Below, piece after piece: positions 22,290-34,062 of a stretch of 64,000 nt of DNA. Under the pieces are notes generated by a model. The model was not told where the DNA came from, ran no database searches, and saw only the letters and a program-made list of their open reading frames with translations. The DNA lies in the NCBI GenBank assembly GCA_963930775.1, contig OZ005689.1, forward strand, positions 21,877,058 through 21,941,057. The letters run 5' to 3'. Within the stretch, counting starts at the first letter, position 1, and the number at the start of each line of letters is the position of its first letter. Source of the DNA: Cliona cf. orientalis (taxonomy: Eukaryota > Porifera > Demospongiae > Clionaida > Clionaidae). The position numbers and the translations under genes are program-made.

Positions 22290-23899
22290 TCAAGTTTCAG
22301 CACAGTTTGTGAAGGAAAATTTCGGATCAAGATGATGGAGCAGTTATCAATCAAGCGGTTTACCCAGTCAGGACAGCCATTCGCCCCATTTAAGGGCCCT
22401 CTAAGGACTCTACAGCCTATGGGTCGAGTACCAAAAGTGAAAAGACTCAAGTTCCACCTGCACCCCAGAGTGAAAGTGGCCAAGCTTCCCTTGGTACCAG
22501 TTAGAATTTAAAGCCTACTAAAAGAGTCAGAGCTGCCTATACCATTGCAAAGAAGCAGCAAGTGGTGAAGTATGCCAAGGAGCACAGTGTTTATCAGGCA
22601 AGCAAACATTTCAATATCATCAGTTCAGGAACAATAGGCCCTTGGATGAAGATAGTTTTCCAAAGAGAACACTGTAGACTGTAGACTGTAGAGTATTCAG
22701 AGTTGCTGGAAGTGGAAGAAAGCTGAGTTATCCAATGAAGAAGGAGAAAAAGTTGGTAGCATGGGTCCTGAAACAGGAGATCTACATCTAGCAGTCTCTA
22801 TACAGCACATCATCGACCATTCAGGCTTCTACTCCATCCTTTCAAGGAACCAGAGGCTAGGTTCAGAAATTCATGAGACGAAACAACCTATCTTTGCGAG
22901 CTAAGACATCCACCACACAGAAGCTACCTGCTGCCCTCGAGAAGATGGCAACTTTCATCCGGTCTGTTCGAGATATCAGGAAAGAATTCAAGTATCCAGA
23001 CAGCATGATAGTCAACATGGATGAAACCCCCCATGTGCTTTGACATGACTGTCAACAAGACAATCAACCAGAAAGGTGCAAAAGCTGTCTCCATTAGATC
23101 CACTGGTGCTGAGAAGCGACGGCTAACAGTTGTCCTGGCTGCAAATGGAGATGGACAAATGCTCTCCAATGATCATTTTTAAGGGCAAAAGGGCTCTTAA
23201 AAACATCTCTGTGCCTAGGTAAGACTGTAACTAAAGTATGTTTATAGTACACTTCATCTATAATATGGCATCTTATTTTATACTTATAGTGGATGGATTG
23301 TATGTGTTCAGCAAAAGGGGTGGATGGATGGCACCCTCATGATGCGATGGATCAACGAAATCCATCTCAAGTACACTGGAAGCAAGAAATCACTGTTGGT
23401 GATGGATACTTTCAGTGCACATTGCTCCAATGACATCATCAGCTTGCTTTCAAAACATCACACGAGAGTCGCCCTCATCCCTGGAAGTTGTACATCCAAG
23501 CTACTGCCTCTAGATGTCTCACTAAACAAGCCTTTTAAGCAGGTGTGTAGGTGTGTAGGTGGGCAGGAGTTCCAGACTTACTTCCGTTCCCAGCTTGCTA
23601 CCATGCCTAGCTCAGCTGATCGTCTCAAGACTGCCTCCAAGCAAGAGATCTGCCAGTGGGTGGTAAAAGCCCAGAAATACCTCTCAGCTCACCCTGAAAT
23701 GATCACAGTCATTCAAAGTCACTGGGATTTCCCTAGCTCTGGATGGATCTGAAGATCACCGTTCAGAAACAAGGCCATCCTTGAGCAAGCAGACGAACCA
23801 GAGGATGAAAGGGAAGGTAAAGAAGATGATGATCCTTTTAGCTCAGAGTGTGACAGTGAAAGCGACAGCGAGGATGAGGATGGACTTAGTGCTAGTTAG
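22290..23899 (+). pseudogene. pogo/CENP-B-like (Tc1-mariner superfamily) transposase, frameshifted
   Basis: An HTH block of CENP-B type reads RAAYTIAKKQQVVKYAKEHS and QASKHFN (about 22520-22620). The DDE catalytic domain starts NMDET, MCFDMTVN (about 23015-23050) and continues INQKGAKAVSIR and RRLTVVLAANGDG. An intron with GT-AG ends follows at about 23219-23289. The next exon has WMDGTLMMRWINE, SLLVMDTFSAHCSND (second Asp region), and SCTSKLLPLDVSLNKPFK. The tail is acidic (SSECDSESDSEDEDG) and stops at 23897-23899. A run of six Cs at about 23027-23032 shifts the frame inside MDETP; stops lie around 22510 and 22680-22830. It is therefore inactive. Confidence 0.8.
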
Positions 23900-23934
23900 C
23901 TGTGTACTGTGTATTCCTATTCTGCAGTCATGTA

Positions 23935-24624
23935 CAGTGCAACCAAGCAAGAGAGCAAAACTTTTTAAAACCATATTTTTGGGGGAAAAACTACATAGAT
24001 AGACCTACTTGATATCAAAATGGCCACAACAATTTTTATTGTGTTTTACAAAATTGCAAATTTCCCATATATAGCTAATACAGAAGCCACATGTGCAGGC
24101 CAGTTTTCATAGATTTTTCACTAATTTTGGATAAAAGTGGCTATATCTTGGAAGTGGTAAGGAGTCAAGACTTCAAATTTGGGATTTAGTAACTTTATTA
24201 CAAGTGCTATCAGCCAACCAAGTGGAATTTCTTAACTAGAACTAAATAGGAAAAAATGAGCCTAAGCCCTCCGAAAGGGATTTTAGGACAATATCTGGTT
24301 AGCAATGCACTGCACAGCCTCTACACTCATGTCCAATTAACTTCATATGGATGTGCATAACTGGGTAGAGCTCACACCCTTAACCGAAAACAATACTCAT
24401 TTAATGTGCCTAACATATTTTGGAGAGCCACGTTTTCTTATGAAGCCATAAAAATGGACATAATCATGGTTACATCCCATAATTTAAATTCTATATAGAG
24501 TTTATGTTGAAGAAGATTGGTACCAAATTTCAAACTCTTATCTATAATAGATTTTATTTTATGAGTCAAAATCGGCTCAAATTCTGAAATAAAAAAAGTT
24601 TTGCTCTCTTGCTTGGTTGCACTG
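23935..24624. mobile_element. 690-bp TIR element (TA-flanked) next to the pogo-like gene
   Basis: Ends CAGTGCAACCAAGCAAGAGA and its complement at 24624 are perfect over about 20 bp and flanked by TA. The interior is AT-rich without a transposase. It starts 36 bp after the pogo-like stop codon, and the ends resemble those of family A (CAGTGC...AGCAAGAGAG). Confidence 0.85.
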
Positions 24625-26370
24625 TACTTGTAATAAAATATTCTGTTTTGTCCACCTGTCTGCCCAAGCTACGTAGCTATAAGCTAGTTTAGACAAGCAC
24701 GCTTCCTGGTAGTGTAACATATTACATTATATTGGATTCACTAGAAAATAATTTCAAGTCCCACCTTACGTTAGATTAGATTCATAAAATTCCAACAACT
24801 GAATTTCTTACGTTAAATTGGATCATATGTAGTATTCGATTAACTACGGTATTATTGTTCCAACTTTTAGACTTTGTGAAAAAATTTTTGCATGTATAAT
24901 TATAGCTGATAAGTCATTGTTTACCACAATGCCATTGCAGTAAGTTGGTTATAATTGCTAGTCTGACCACTATGCGGTACGGGGGAAAGTGTCCTGAAGA
25001 ATGTGCAGGTCTACAGGAACTCGGTGTTCGTCAGTACTGGGGCTAGGTTTCCTTTTCGGAGTGGAGATCCTCTTTTCCAGCACCATAATCAAGTGATGTT
25101 TGCAGCTGCATGGCAACAGATCAGGCCCAATTTATGAGGTCTTGTAAGTGCTATAACTGCCATTTCGCTATGCATGCACATTGTGCGTGGTTTAAAATCT
25201 GGCGGCACGACCGTTTTAACCCACCTAGTTGGCATAGCTGCTGTACCTGGACCCCGTTGCTATGTGCGCTAATTAGAATTACCGCCAGTAGGCTATCTAG
25301 GTACAGCTAGATTCATCAAACTACTAAAATTTGCTTGGCTGTCATTAATTTTAACTCTATGTTCATTTTGAACAGGGCCATTTAATTGATTTCTGGTTCA
25401 CGCATAATTTCTTGATTATTGGGGGTGTGGCATGATCGCAAACAAAGCTCTGGATCTCCACAACGAAGCATGCGATTGGCCTAAAACTTAAACGCTGGTT
25501 AGCTCTATGTTATAGCTTATCAACCATACATGAAACTTGATTTTGAGAAAAAAATTAGTGAAATGTATATTCTTGGGTGGCATAGTTCGTCTTGAGACTC
25601 AGCGACAATAGTTTTTTTCACAAATCCACAGATTCTATAAAACTACAACTATCTAGCCTGTCAACTTAATCTCTAGTCCCCTAGTTATATATGGTACGTA
25701 GCTTTACTACTACTAACACGCTAAGGCCACATCAATTTAATATTTTGTTTCTTGGGCTCGACTGACCCTTGTCCTGACCTATTGCAAATGTGACCGAATA
25801 TGAGAAAGTAAACCATTTGCAATAAAATTTGATTTTCCAATAATAGACAAAATGTGGGGGAAATGAGAATTTTTAATTTTCTGCTTTGTGGTCCTCTGGA
25901 AAATGCATTTTTGGCTTCATATCGATATACAATGTTTATATCGTAGCATATAAACGTTGGTTATGAGCGAAAGTATTTGCTTGGACACACAATTTAATCC
26001 TCGTAGTCAATTGAAGGGCGGGGTTACGTACGTACAGGCTCGCATGTACGTGTGCAGTCTACTTGGTTGGGGGTAGTTATAAAATAGGGAACGAGGAAAC
26101 AGGAAATCGGAAATGGCAATAGGAATACATACATAATATTATGGTCCCGCGCGTGCGAAGATCTAATCTGCACAGAAGCAGTTCGAGTCTAACTTCGGCA
26201 GCCATCAACACTTGAACAGGGTCCTTCGTGTGCCAAGATCCATACAAGACAGGAGAACCCGCTATTCTTTAGTGTATTAATAGCAGTTCGGCAGCCATCA
26301 ACTGAGCCTGAGTCCCCCGCGCGCCTGGCAAGATTGGTGTACAAGACAGACGAAGCCACGGTTCATCAAG
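24625..26370. other. Non-coding stretch with a degraded family E copy and a 70-bp shared repeat
   Basis: 24765-24836 is about 70 bp that recurs at 38573-38640 (contains GAATTTCTTACGTTA). About 25150-25560 resembles the 3' half of family E (CAGCTAGATTCATC, ATTATTGGGGGTGTGG). 26000-26080 resembles the nested element at 4617-5173 in reverse. Sequence just upstream of 26371 is likely the 5' leader of the MULE-like gene. Confidence 0.4.
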
Positions 26371-27779
26371 ATGTCCCATTTTATCGACCTAACCTTGGAT
26401 GATGAACAATCTGGAGATTTTTTTGGACGCCCTGATTCTCCTGTAGCCATCCAGGAGAAAGCAGCTGATATTGACTCTTTCAGCCGTGAATCTGATTCTG
26501 AGTACCCGCTTGTGAAGAGTGAGCCTATCGATCTGAGTGATGTTGTGATCGTGAGTGATGACATCTCTGATCTAAGGTATGTTGCTATAATTTATAAAAA
26601 TTACTGAGTACTGCTGCATGCATGCGTTCATGCCCATGTGATATTTATATCGCTTACATGTATTATTGTATGCAGTGACAATGATATGAAGGATGCCGAA
26701 TCTTCAGATACCAGTTCAGATGAAGCACAAAGCCACCATGAGAAGTAAGTAGACTGGGCTCTTACCCTTTACCCCACCAGGAGTTGTAATTTAATTAATG
26801 ATTATAATTAGGGTCAACAGGTGAAAGGGGGTACAATCCACTCTATCTTTGAGTTTATGTTGTACTATATAACATAATATTATTAGGGAGTACCAACAAT
26901 ATCATACTGTGTATACATTCATTCATACCCACTTATGGTGTTTATGTTGCTTGCATGTACATTGTATGCAGTGATGATGTAAAGGACACAGAATCTTCAG
27001 ATGACAGTGCAGATGAAGCTTCTGAAAAGTAAGCAAATTGGGCCTTTACAGTTTATCCCACCAGGAGTAAGGTGATTCTCTTGAGGGGTCTTTAAAACTT
27101 TAGATATAGAGAGAAAATTGTATGAGTCTTGGGGGGGGGGGCTATTTCCTGATTCTGTGTATAATTATATTATATTGAATTTTATTTCATTATAGAGGGG
27201 AGTATTACAATGGAAATCAGAAATTACCAGTATACAAGTGGACCATGCCCAAGGAGCATTTTTCTGTTGAATCGCTTGCTAGGCTGCTACTTGATTTGGA
27301 TTCGTCTGTAGCATCGGGCAAGCTGAAGATATGTACCACACAACCTGTCCAAGCGTGTCACAATGTGTCCTTTTTAGTTGATATTCAAGCTTTGGATGAT
27401 CCTATGGACATCAGGGCAGATGAGAATGGAGCTTGGGATCGTAAAGGCTCTCCAGTTACGTATATCAGCGTTCACAATGGTAGAGGTACTACCGCAGTTT
27501 ACAAACGCAATCACATGGGCTCTCACTCGCATCACTACAAAATTACGTGAGTGTACTATCGCCACTCATCCTCTCCAGATTTCACTAGGATAATAACTAC
27601 AGTGAATGGTAAGCTAGTAGTAGCCAGAGCCCAGGTTCTTTCCATTGCCCCAAGTGGCGAATCCCAGTAGAACATAGCAGACTGTGTGTATGTACTGGGC
27701 TGTCCTATAGTAATTAGGGGAGACCTTAGGTTTGCTGATTGTGTTTTGGTGGACACAGAGGTTTCCCAGTTAATGTTTG

Positions 27780-27814
<35 letters not shown>

Positions 27815-29847
27815 CCACAAATGTGTACGCCTGTACTATTGATGTCTCATGTTACAATCATGCATATAATTGTTTTTCTTCCTGATTGTAAAGGCACTCT
27901 TCAACCCCTGGCATTTATCCAGTATGGATTTGATCGTAAAGAACACGCTATTGATATCAAACCACATGGGAACTCCAAGAAACAGCTCTCATTCAAGCGT
28001 ACTAAGCCAAGTACCCTAAAATTGGTGAAAAAGGCAGTGAAGGAGAACAAATGTCCTCTCAGAGTAATAAGGGAAGTTGAAAACATCCAAGGTGGAGTGA
28101 TGAGTGCAAAATCTGGCTGTGACTTACCTCGAAACAGAAGACAAGTATATAATGCCAAACAAACGAATAAAATAGGTGGTGAGACCCTTTGCAGTTCAAT
28201 TCCACGACAAGATACTCTTGCTGAAGTTATGCAAGTGTGCAAAGATACATCTTGTAGCACTGACGCTTTCATTCGATCAGTGGAGGCTGCTCCTGAGCCG
28301 ATGTGTGTGCTAGCTACTAGTCAGCAGCTTTCTGATATTGAACGTTTTTGTACTGCATCCCCCTCTTCTGTATTGTCCGTTGATCCTACCTTCAACTTGG
28401 GTCCTTTCTACGTTACTCCCACTACCTATCAAAATCTTTTGGTTGAGACAGGCAGAGGAAACCATCCTGTAACTCTGGGACCTATCCTATTTCACCAGAC
28501 TAAAAAGTTTCAGCCATTTCATTATTTTGCCTCGACTTTAATTCTACTCAATCCCAATCTTATTAATTTGAAAGCATTTGGTACAGATGGAGAACCAGAG
28601 TTCATAAAGGCCTTTAATGTGTGTTTCCCTTCTGCTGTTCACTTGCGGTGTACGCTTCACTTGCGTCAGAATGTGAAGGACAAGCTTCGCAATCTTGGTG
28701 TCCCTCAGAGTGTGGCGAGTTTGTTGACGATATCTTTGGCAAACAGACCGGCAGTCACTTCGAAGCAGGCTTAGTTGATTCAGAGTCAGAAGCTGTGTTT
28801 AGAAATGTTCTCTCGAAACTGCAATATCGATGGAACAATCTTGAAAGGAGTTGTACACCAAATGATTCTGAGCCACAATTTCATGCCTGGTTCTGCAAAT
28901 TTAAAGCTGAGGATATCAAGTGCGTCCTACCAGGAGTATGATCCCAAGCTGGTGCAGATCCTGGTCACTTATTCACTACCAATTGTAGCAAATCAATTAA
29001 TCACGTAATCAAGCAAGAGGTAGAATGGAAAGAAAACAAACTTCCACAGTTGATATCCCACTTGAAGGCGATTACTGCACAGCACCAGGCCGAATTAGAG
29101 AAGGCTATTATTGGGAGAGGAGAATGGCATTTTTGTCCACCATACACAACATTACAGGTGCCAGAATCTGTATGGTTTTCTAAGTTGAAACCTGAAGCGA
29201 AGGAGAAGCATCTCAAAAAGGTGCAAACGTGTCAACTAAAACAGGGTTTGGAATCGAAGTCTGCTGCTATAGAACATGCAGGTGTCTATCAGCGACAAAA
29301 CACATGTTTGAGTGTCTCAGTAGATAATGCTGGACTGTCATCAATATCGTTATCAACCCTGACTGGTATGTGGAAAAAAGCAGAGAACCTGATTCAGTCT
29401 GAGGGACATATTTTGAAGGCACCTTGGCTATCTGATGAAAAAGCACGACTTGTGAGAAGCTCATCATCACCTCAACCTCATGTTATGCAGACCAAATCTA
29501 ACAACAAATGCCTCTACATTTGTGACTCAAACTGTCCAATGTTTAAGGGCTTTTCTATATGTTCCCATGTTATTGCCGTAGCAGAAGTTAATGGGTATCT
29601 TTCAGTATTTCTGACAAGTGTCCAAAAGGGATGCAAACCAAACCTAAGTGCCATTGCAAACCAAGGATTGCCATGTGGTTCAGGAAGAAAAGGTGGAGTG
29701 CCAAAGAGGAAAAGAAAGGATATTACTCCAATCGAATCTCGCTCTGTTCGGCAGTGTTTTCAGTCACCTACTGATGGTGATATTTTGTCCCATTTGACTG
29801 AGAGTGATTTATCCCGTTTCACCTACAGCTCTGCCTGTGGTCAATGA
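26371..29847 (+). pseudogene. MULE-like transposase gene with SWIM zinc finger, six exons, two lesions
   Basis: Exons with GT-AG borders and matching phase: 26371-26576, 26676-26744, 26972-27028, 27196-27546, 27589-27608 (20 nt) and 27894 onward. The N-terminus is acidic (LTLDDEQSGDFFGRPDSP); exons 2 and 3 are near duplicates (SDxD, ESSD). Exon 4 has LPVYKWTMPKEHFS and YKRNHMGSHSHHYK. The last exon carries the MULE DDE core: SVDPTFNLGPFYVTPTTYQN, GTDGEPEFIKAF, HLRCTLHLRQNVKDKL. Later come FTTNCSKSINHVIKQEVEWK and a SWIM finger (CLYICDSNCPMFKGFSICSH), which usually aids DNA binding. A one-base frameshift near 28720 and a TGA at 28939-28941 (CGA expected) inactivate it. The lesions are few, so it died recently or survives by another isoform. 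Confidence 0.8.
27783..27813. repeat. (GT)n microsatellite
   Basis: About 15 GT units lie in the intron before the last exon of the MULE-like gene. Confidence 0.95.
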
Positions 29848-29849
29848 TA

Positions 29850-30860
29850 GTCCCTCTCACTCACACATGGCTACTGGTGCTCCCTCTCACTCTCGCATGG
29901 CTACTGGTGCTCCCTCTCGCTCCTCCACAGCTGGTAGTGCTCCCTCTCATTTCTCCACGGCTACTGGTGCTCCCTCTCGCTCTTCCACGGCTACTGGTGC
30001 TCCCTCTCGCTCCTCCACGGCTGGTGGTGCTCCCTCTCGCTCCTCCACGGCTACTGGTGCTCCCTCTCGCTCCTCCACGGCTGGTGGTGCTCCTTCTCGC
30101 TCCTCCACGGCTACTGGTGCTCCCTCTTGCTCCTCCACGGCTGGTGGTGCTCCCTCTCGCTCCTCCACGGCTGGTGGTGCTCCCTCTCGTTCCTCCACGG
30201 CTACTGGTGCTCCCTCTCGCTCCTCCACGACTACTGGTGCTCCCTCTCACTCTCACATGGCTACAAGTGCTCCCTCTCGCTCTTCCACGACTACTGGTGC
30301 TCCCTCTCGTTTCTCCATGGCTACTGGTGCTCCCTCTCACTCTCGCATGGCTACAGGTGCTCCCTCTCGCTCTTCCACGACTACTGGTGCTCCCTCTCGT
30401 TTCTCCATGGCTACTGGTGCTCCCTCTCACTCTCGCATGGCTACAGGTGCTCCCTCTCGCTCCTCCACGGCTGCTGGTGCTCCTTCTCACTCTCGCATGG
30501 CTACAGGTGCTCCCTCTCGCTCCTCCATGGCTACAGGTGCTCATTCTCACTCCTCCACGGCTAGTGGTGCTCCCTCTCACTTCTCGCATGGCTGCAGGTG
30601 CTCCCTCTCGCTCCTCCACGGCTGGTGGTGCTCCCTCTCGCTCCTCCATGGCTGCTGGTGCTCCTTCTCACTCTCGCATGGCTACATGTGCTGCTTCTCA
30701 CTCCTCCATGGCTACAGGTGCTTCTTCTCACTCCATGGCTACAAGTGTTCTATCACTCTCGTATGGCTACAGGTGCTCCCTCTCATTCGCCAATGGCTAG
30801 TGGTGCTCCTCACTCTTGCATGGCTGGTGGTACTCCATCTCTTTCATCCATGGCTGCTGT
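29850..30860. repeat. 30-bp minisatellite, about 33 units, open in most frames
   Basis: The unit is GCTCCCTCTCGCTCCTCCAC followed by GGCTACTGGT, with variants (TCTCGCATGG, TTCTCCATGG). Units run from about 29879 to 30860, mostly exact 30-mers, with a 31-bp unit near 30585 and shortened units near 30730-30800. Because the period is a multiple of three and the units lack stops, long frames are open on both strands. The plus frame at 29804 gives a ten-residue repeat (ATGAPSRSST). Confidence 0.95.
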
Positions 30861-31041
30861 TTTTTCTACTTCAGGTGCTATGCATGTTCACAAAAATTGC
30901 TTGACAAAAGCAGATGCAATGTTCAATGGCCAAAAGCTAGTTATCCCCCCAGATGTGATGGTGCAGCTCGACATGTATCAAAAAGTGTATCTATTCACTT
31001 GTCTGGGGGTGCCGTTTGAAGCTCTTGATGTGAACATTTAG
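30598..31041 (+). CDS. Possible C-terminal tail after the minisatellite
   Basis: This frame reads through the last repeat units in the MATGAPSHS register, then continues with a non-repetitive tail (GAMHVHKNCLTKADAMFNG, IPPDVMVQLDMYQKV) and stops at 31041. The same peptide register is open from 29804, but a 31-bp unit near 30585 separates the two frames. It could be the end of the MULE-like protein or a chance frame. No function is recognised. Confidence 0.3.
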   Translation: MLPLAPPRLVVLPLAPPWLLVLLLTLAWLHVLLLTPPWLQVLLLTPWLQVFYHSRMATGAPSHSPMASGAPHSCMAGGTPSLSSMAAVFSTSGAMHVHKNCLTKADAMFNGQKLVIPPDVMVQLDMYQKVYLFTCLGVPFEALDVNI

Positions 31042-31114
31042 AATTCACTGTAATACTGTAGCTCATCATAGAGTCGGTAGACTCTATAAGTAGGGATGGC
31101 CCGGATATGCCATA

Positions 31115-31656
31115 CCATAAAGTCTGGTTAATAAGCGCATGCGCTTATCACTCTCGGTGGTAAGGAAATATGCGCCTATTAGACGATGTGCGCTTAATAG
31201 AGAGTGAAGTTTTGGCCCCGCCCACTACCAGCACATTCGAGCGCTCAATGCCAAAGCTAGCAATTTATGAACACAGTATTTCTTGGTAATAGTTCATGGG
31301 AGAATGATCGAGAGCCATCGCTGGAAGAAAACCGTGGAAAAATAGCCGATTTCTTTGGCGCTCGCTTCCGGATCAAGGCAGAGGTCAAGAGTCCGAACCC
31401 ATCTCAGTGGAACATCGAAGTCTTGAGTATAGCCGATCTCATGCAGCTGGCTATCCGAAAATAGGTTGGTAAATCAGTTCTAGCCATGTAGAGCATGGAA
31501 CACTCTTGATCGAACGATGACTATATTTAATACTGTGACTCGTCTTTATTGAGCGCATGCGCTTATTAGACAATACTTAATAACAGGAAGGAAGCATGCG
31601 CTTATTAAAAAATATGCGCTTAATAAGCATGTGCGCTTATTAACCAGACTTTACGG
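31115..31656. mobile_element. TIR element family D, 542-bp copy with TA duplication
   Basis: It begins CCATAAAGTCTGGTTAATAA and ends TTATTAACCAGACTTTACGG, flanked by TA. Subterminal repeats of AAGCGCATGCGCTTAT type are dense. The empty site, with a single TA, is present at about 45213-45222 in the inverted copy. Confidence 0.92.
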
Positions 31657-32676
31657 TATATGTAATACAAAACAATAACGTTTATAACTCAGAACAACTT
31701 GAATTTTAAGATTTTTAACTTTCATATTCGTAATCTACGCCAAAATATCCATCTATCAAGCCCCATAACATCCATAGAAACCATCAGGTACGCCTGAATC
31801 AGCCGTTTTTACGTTTGTAAAAAACGTGCATTTTGTCAATCTTCTTTGTTTCATCTTATCCAGGGCTAGCTCAAGACTGGCATGACTTCTCACCTTAGTT
31901 TAACAATAAATCCGCTCCGTTTTGTTGAGCGTAGGTCTATGGCACGCTACTTCTGTCATCATGAAAGTCGCTGAATTGTGGGTTTACGCAGCGCGTTTAA
32001 TTAGTGGGTGTGTCCGTCACGCCATTTTGTCATATAATGCGCATGCTCCAACAATGTTGCCATGGTGAAGTCATGTGACCGAAATCAGTGGCGCTCGCGC
32101 TCAAGCGCTGATAGCGCTCAGCTGGTGAACTGTTGAACTGCTGGCTGCTATCAACAAACTTACTGGCCTATAAAATTCGCTCCCTAATAAGTTTTACATC
32201 ACTACTCGGCGTGAAACAGCCTTCTTTCAAATTTGTCAGCCAGCTATCTTCAGGAACAAGTCAAGTTCAAGAGCTGAAAGGGTGTGGCTATCACGTCGAC
32301 TGTATGTCTTCGAGCAAGAGTATTTAATATAAAGAGGAGGAGAGCTTCTAGTACAGTAATGCGCACACTGGTCACCCGCAGCTATGTCTCGAGAGTCCCA
32401 CTGATGCATTATTATTCAATTATATGTGATCCACTGAATGAAGACATCCCATCCAAAGACTGGATCAGTTTACTGCACTTGACAGGCCGAGACTAGATCC
32501 CCGGGGGGCATGATCCCTCGCTCTATACAAAATTCCTCAATAAAGCACATTCGGACATTTTGACCTGTTCAACCCTCTATTAGATTTGTATTATTATTGT
32601 TAATGATCTCTGTGAAATAAATCACATGACCTTTGTACTATTATGATTGTGGAAATTGAATACACAATATTTAATA

Positions 32677-33207
32677 CCGTAAAGTCTGGTTAATAAGCGC
32701 ATGCGCTTATCACTCGGTGGTAAGGAAATATGCGCCTATTAGACGATGTGCGCTTAATAGAGAGTGAGATTTTTGGCCCCGCCCACTGCCAGCACGTTCA
32801 AGCGCTCGATCACAAATTATGAACACAGTGATTCTTGGAATAAGCTCTGTAATAGTTCATGGGAATATGATCAGAAGCCATCACTGGAAGAAAACAGTGG
32901 AATATAGCCGATTTCTTCCGGGCGAGGCTCGCTTCGAAGTCAAGGTCAAGAGTCCGAACCCGTCTCAGTGGAATATCACAGTGTTGAGTATAGCCGATCT
33001 TATGAAGCTGGCTATCTGAAAATAGGTTGGTAAATTAGTTCTAGCCGTGTAGAGTATGGGACACTCTTGATCGAACAGTGAATACTACTGTCGTCTTTAT
33101 TGGGCGCATGCGCTTATTAGACGATACTTAATAACAGGAAGGAAGCATGCGCTTATTAAAAAATATGTGCTTAATAAGCATGTGCGCTTATTAACCAGAC
33201 TTTACGG
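32677..33207. mobile_element. TIR element family D, 531-bp copy with TA duplication
   Basis: It begins CCGTAAAGTCTGGTTAATAA and ends with the complement, flanked by TA. It is highly similar to 31115-31656. The empty site with a single TA is present at about 44170-44180 in the inverted copy. Confidence 0.92.
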
Positions 33208-33648
33208 TATTAGCCTTCATGGTACCAGATTATCTCCGGTCAGAACCATCAGTGTTACCATGCACTCCAGGGTCTTCTGACAGTCCCATAACCTTGAAAT
33301 GTATGCCAGTACTAGGACAACCTTTTGATGCTGATGGGGGTGTATGTAGGAACTGATTTGAGCTTCAAAACTTGCCCACTTGCCCAGTTCTCCTGAACAC
33401 ACTAGCTATAATATTATGACACACAGCATACACATACACTCACATACACAAAGTAACACATCATAGACTGGTACAAGATGCATGGCCGATGATAATGAAA
33501 ATACATGCACTGAGACTGAATCTGATCATGCATGGTAGCTATAATCATTGACAACGAAGTTGATAGCCTAATGGGCAAACCATGCAAGGTGGTATAATTA
33601 TAATATAAATCATTAGTTGCCCAGAGTGCAATAAAAAAGGAACAGTAA

Positions 33649-34062
33649 CAAGTATAAAAAAGAATTGAAAATTAAAGGATGAAGTAGGGATGGTAGGACC
33701 AAAAAATACACAAACAAGGTTTGTAGGGATAATCACATCAACTATACATCCCTACGCTTGCTTTTGAGTAGGTTTAATTATATGGATATTAAACTAACCA
33801 GTAACCCGATAGTTATCATGATTAAAAATAATAGGATTTTCTTTCACATAGCTACTATGTCAAAATTGTTTGAATCAAGAAGACCCAAGATAATTATTAT
33901 TGACATCAACCACGAATTAGTTGTGTGCACGCATTATAATCGAGAAATGCAAGCGTAGGGATGTATAGTTGATGTGATTATCCCTACAAATCTTGTTTGT
34001 GTATTTTTTGGTCCTACCATCCCTACTTCATCCTTTAATTTTCAATTCTTTTTTATACTTGT
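33649..34062. mobile_element. 414-bp element with about 110-bp inverted arms
   Basis: Arms 33649-33757 and 33953-34062 are near-perfect inverted repeats starting ACAAGTATAAAAAAGAATTG. Each arm contains an internal TAGGGAT...ATCCCTA hairpin. A copy with one full arm and a shortened interior lies at about 43690-43830, at the end of the second duplicated segment. Confidence 0.85.

Larger units (their letters stand above)
31065..33553. repeat. Duplicated segment, copy 1 (inverted relative to 43831-45262)
   Basis: After removing two inserted family D elements, about 1.41 kb matches the complement of 43831-45262 closely, including a stretch encoding ITSTVCLRARVFNIKRR on opposite strands. No gene is recognised; the small frames in it differ by indels between the copies, which argues against coding. 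Confidence 0.9.

Noticed and set aside
26150-26200. B-box-like GTTCGAGTC near 26178
   Set aside because: No A-box at tRNA spacing and no cloverleaf; it lies in the probable leader of the MULE-like gene.
29861-30649. 262-codon minus-strand frame and 318-codon plus frame over the minisatellite
   Set aside because: They are shadows of the 30-bp period; only the register that joins a unique tail was kept, at low confidence.
32133-32496. Frames shared between the two inverted 1.4-kb segments as a conserved gene
   Set aside because: Indels break the frames differently in the two copies, and no domain or codon-position pattern is seen.
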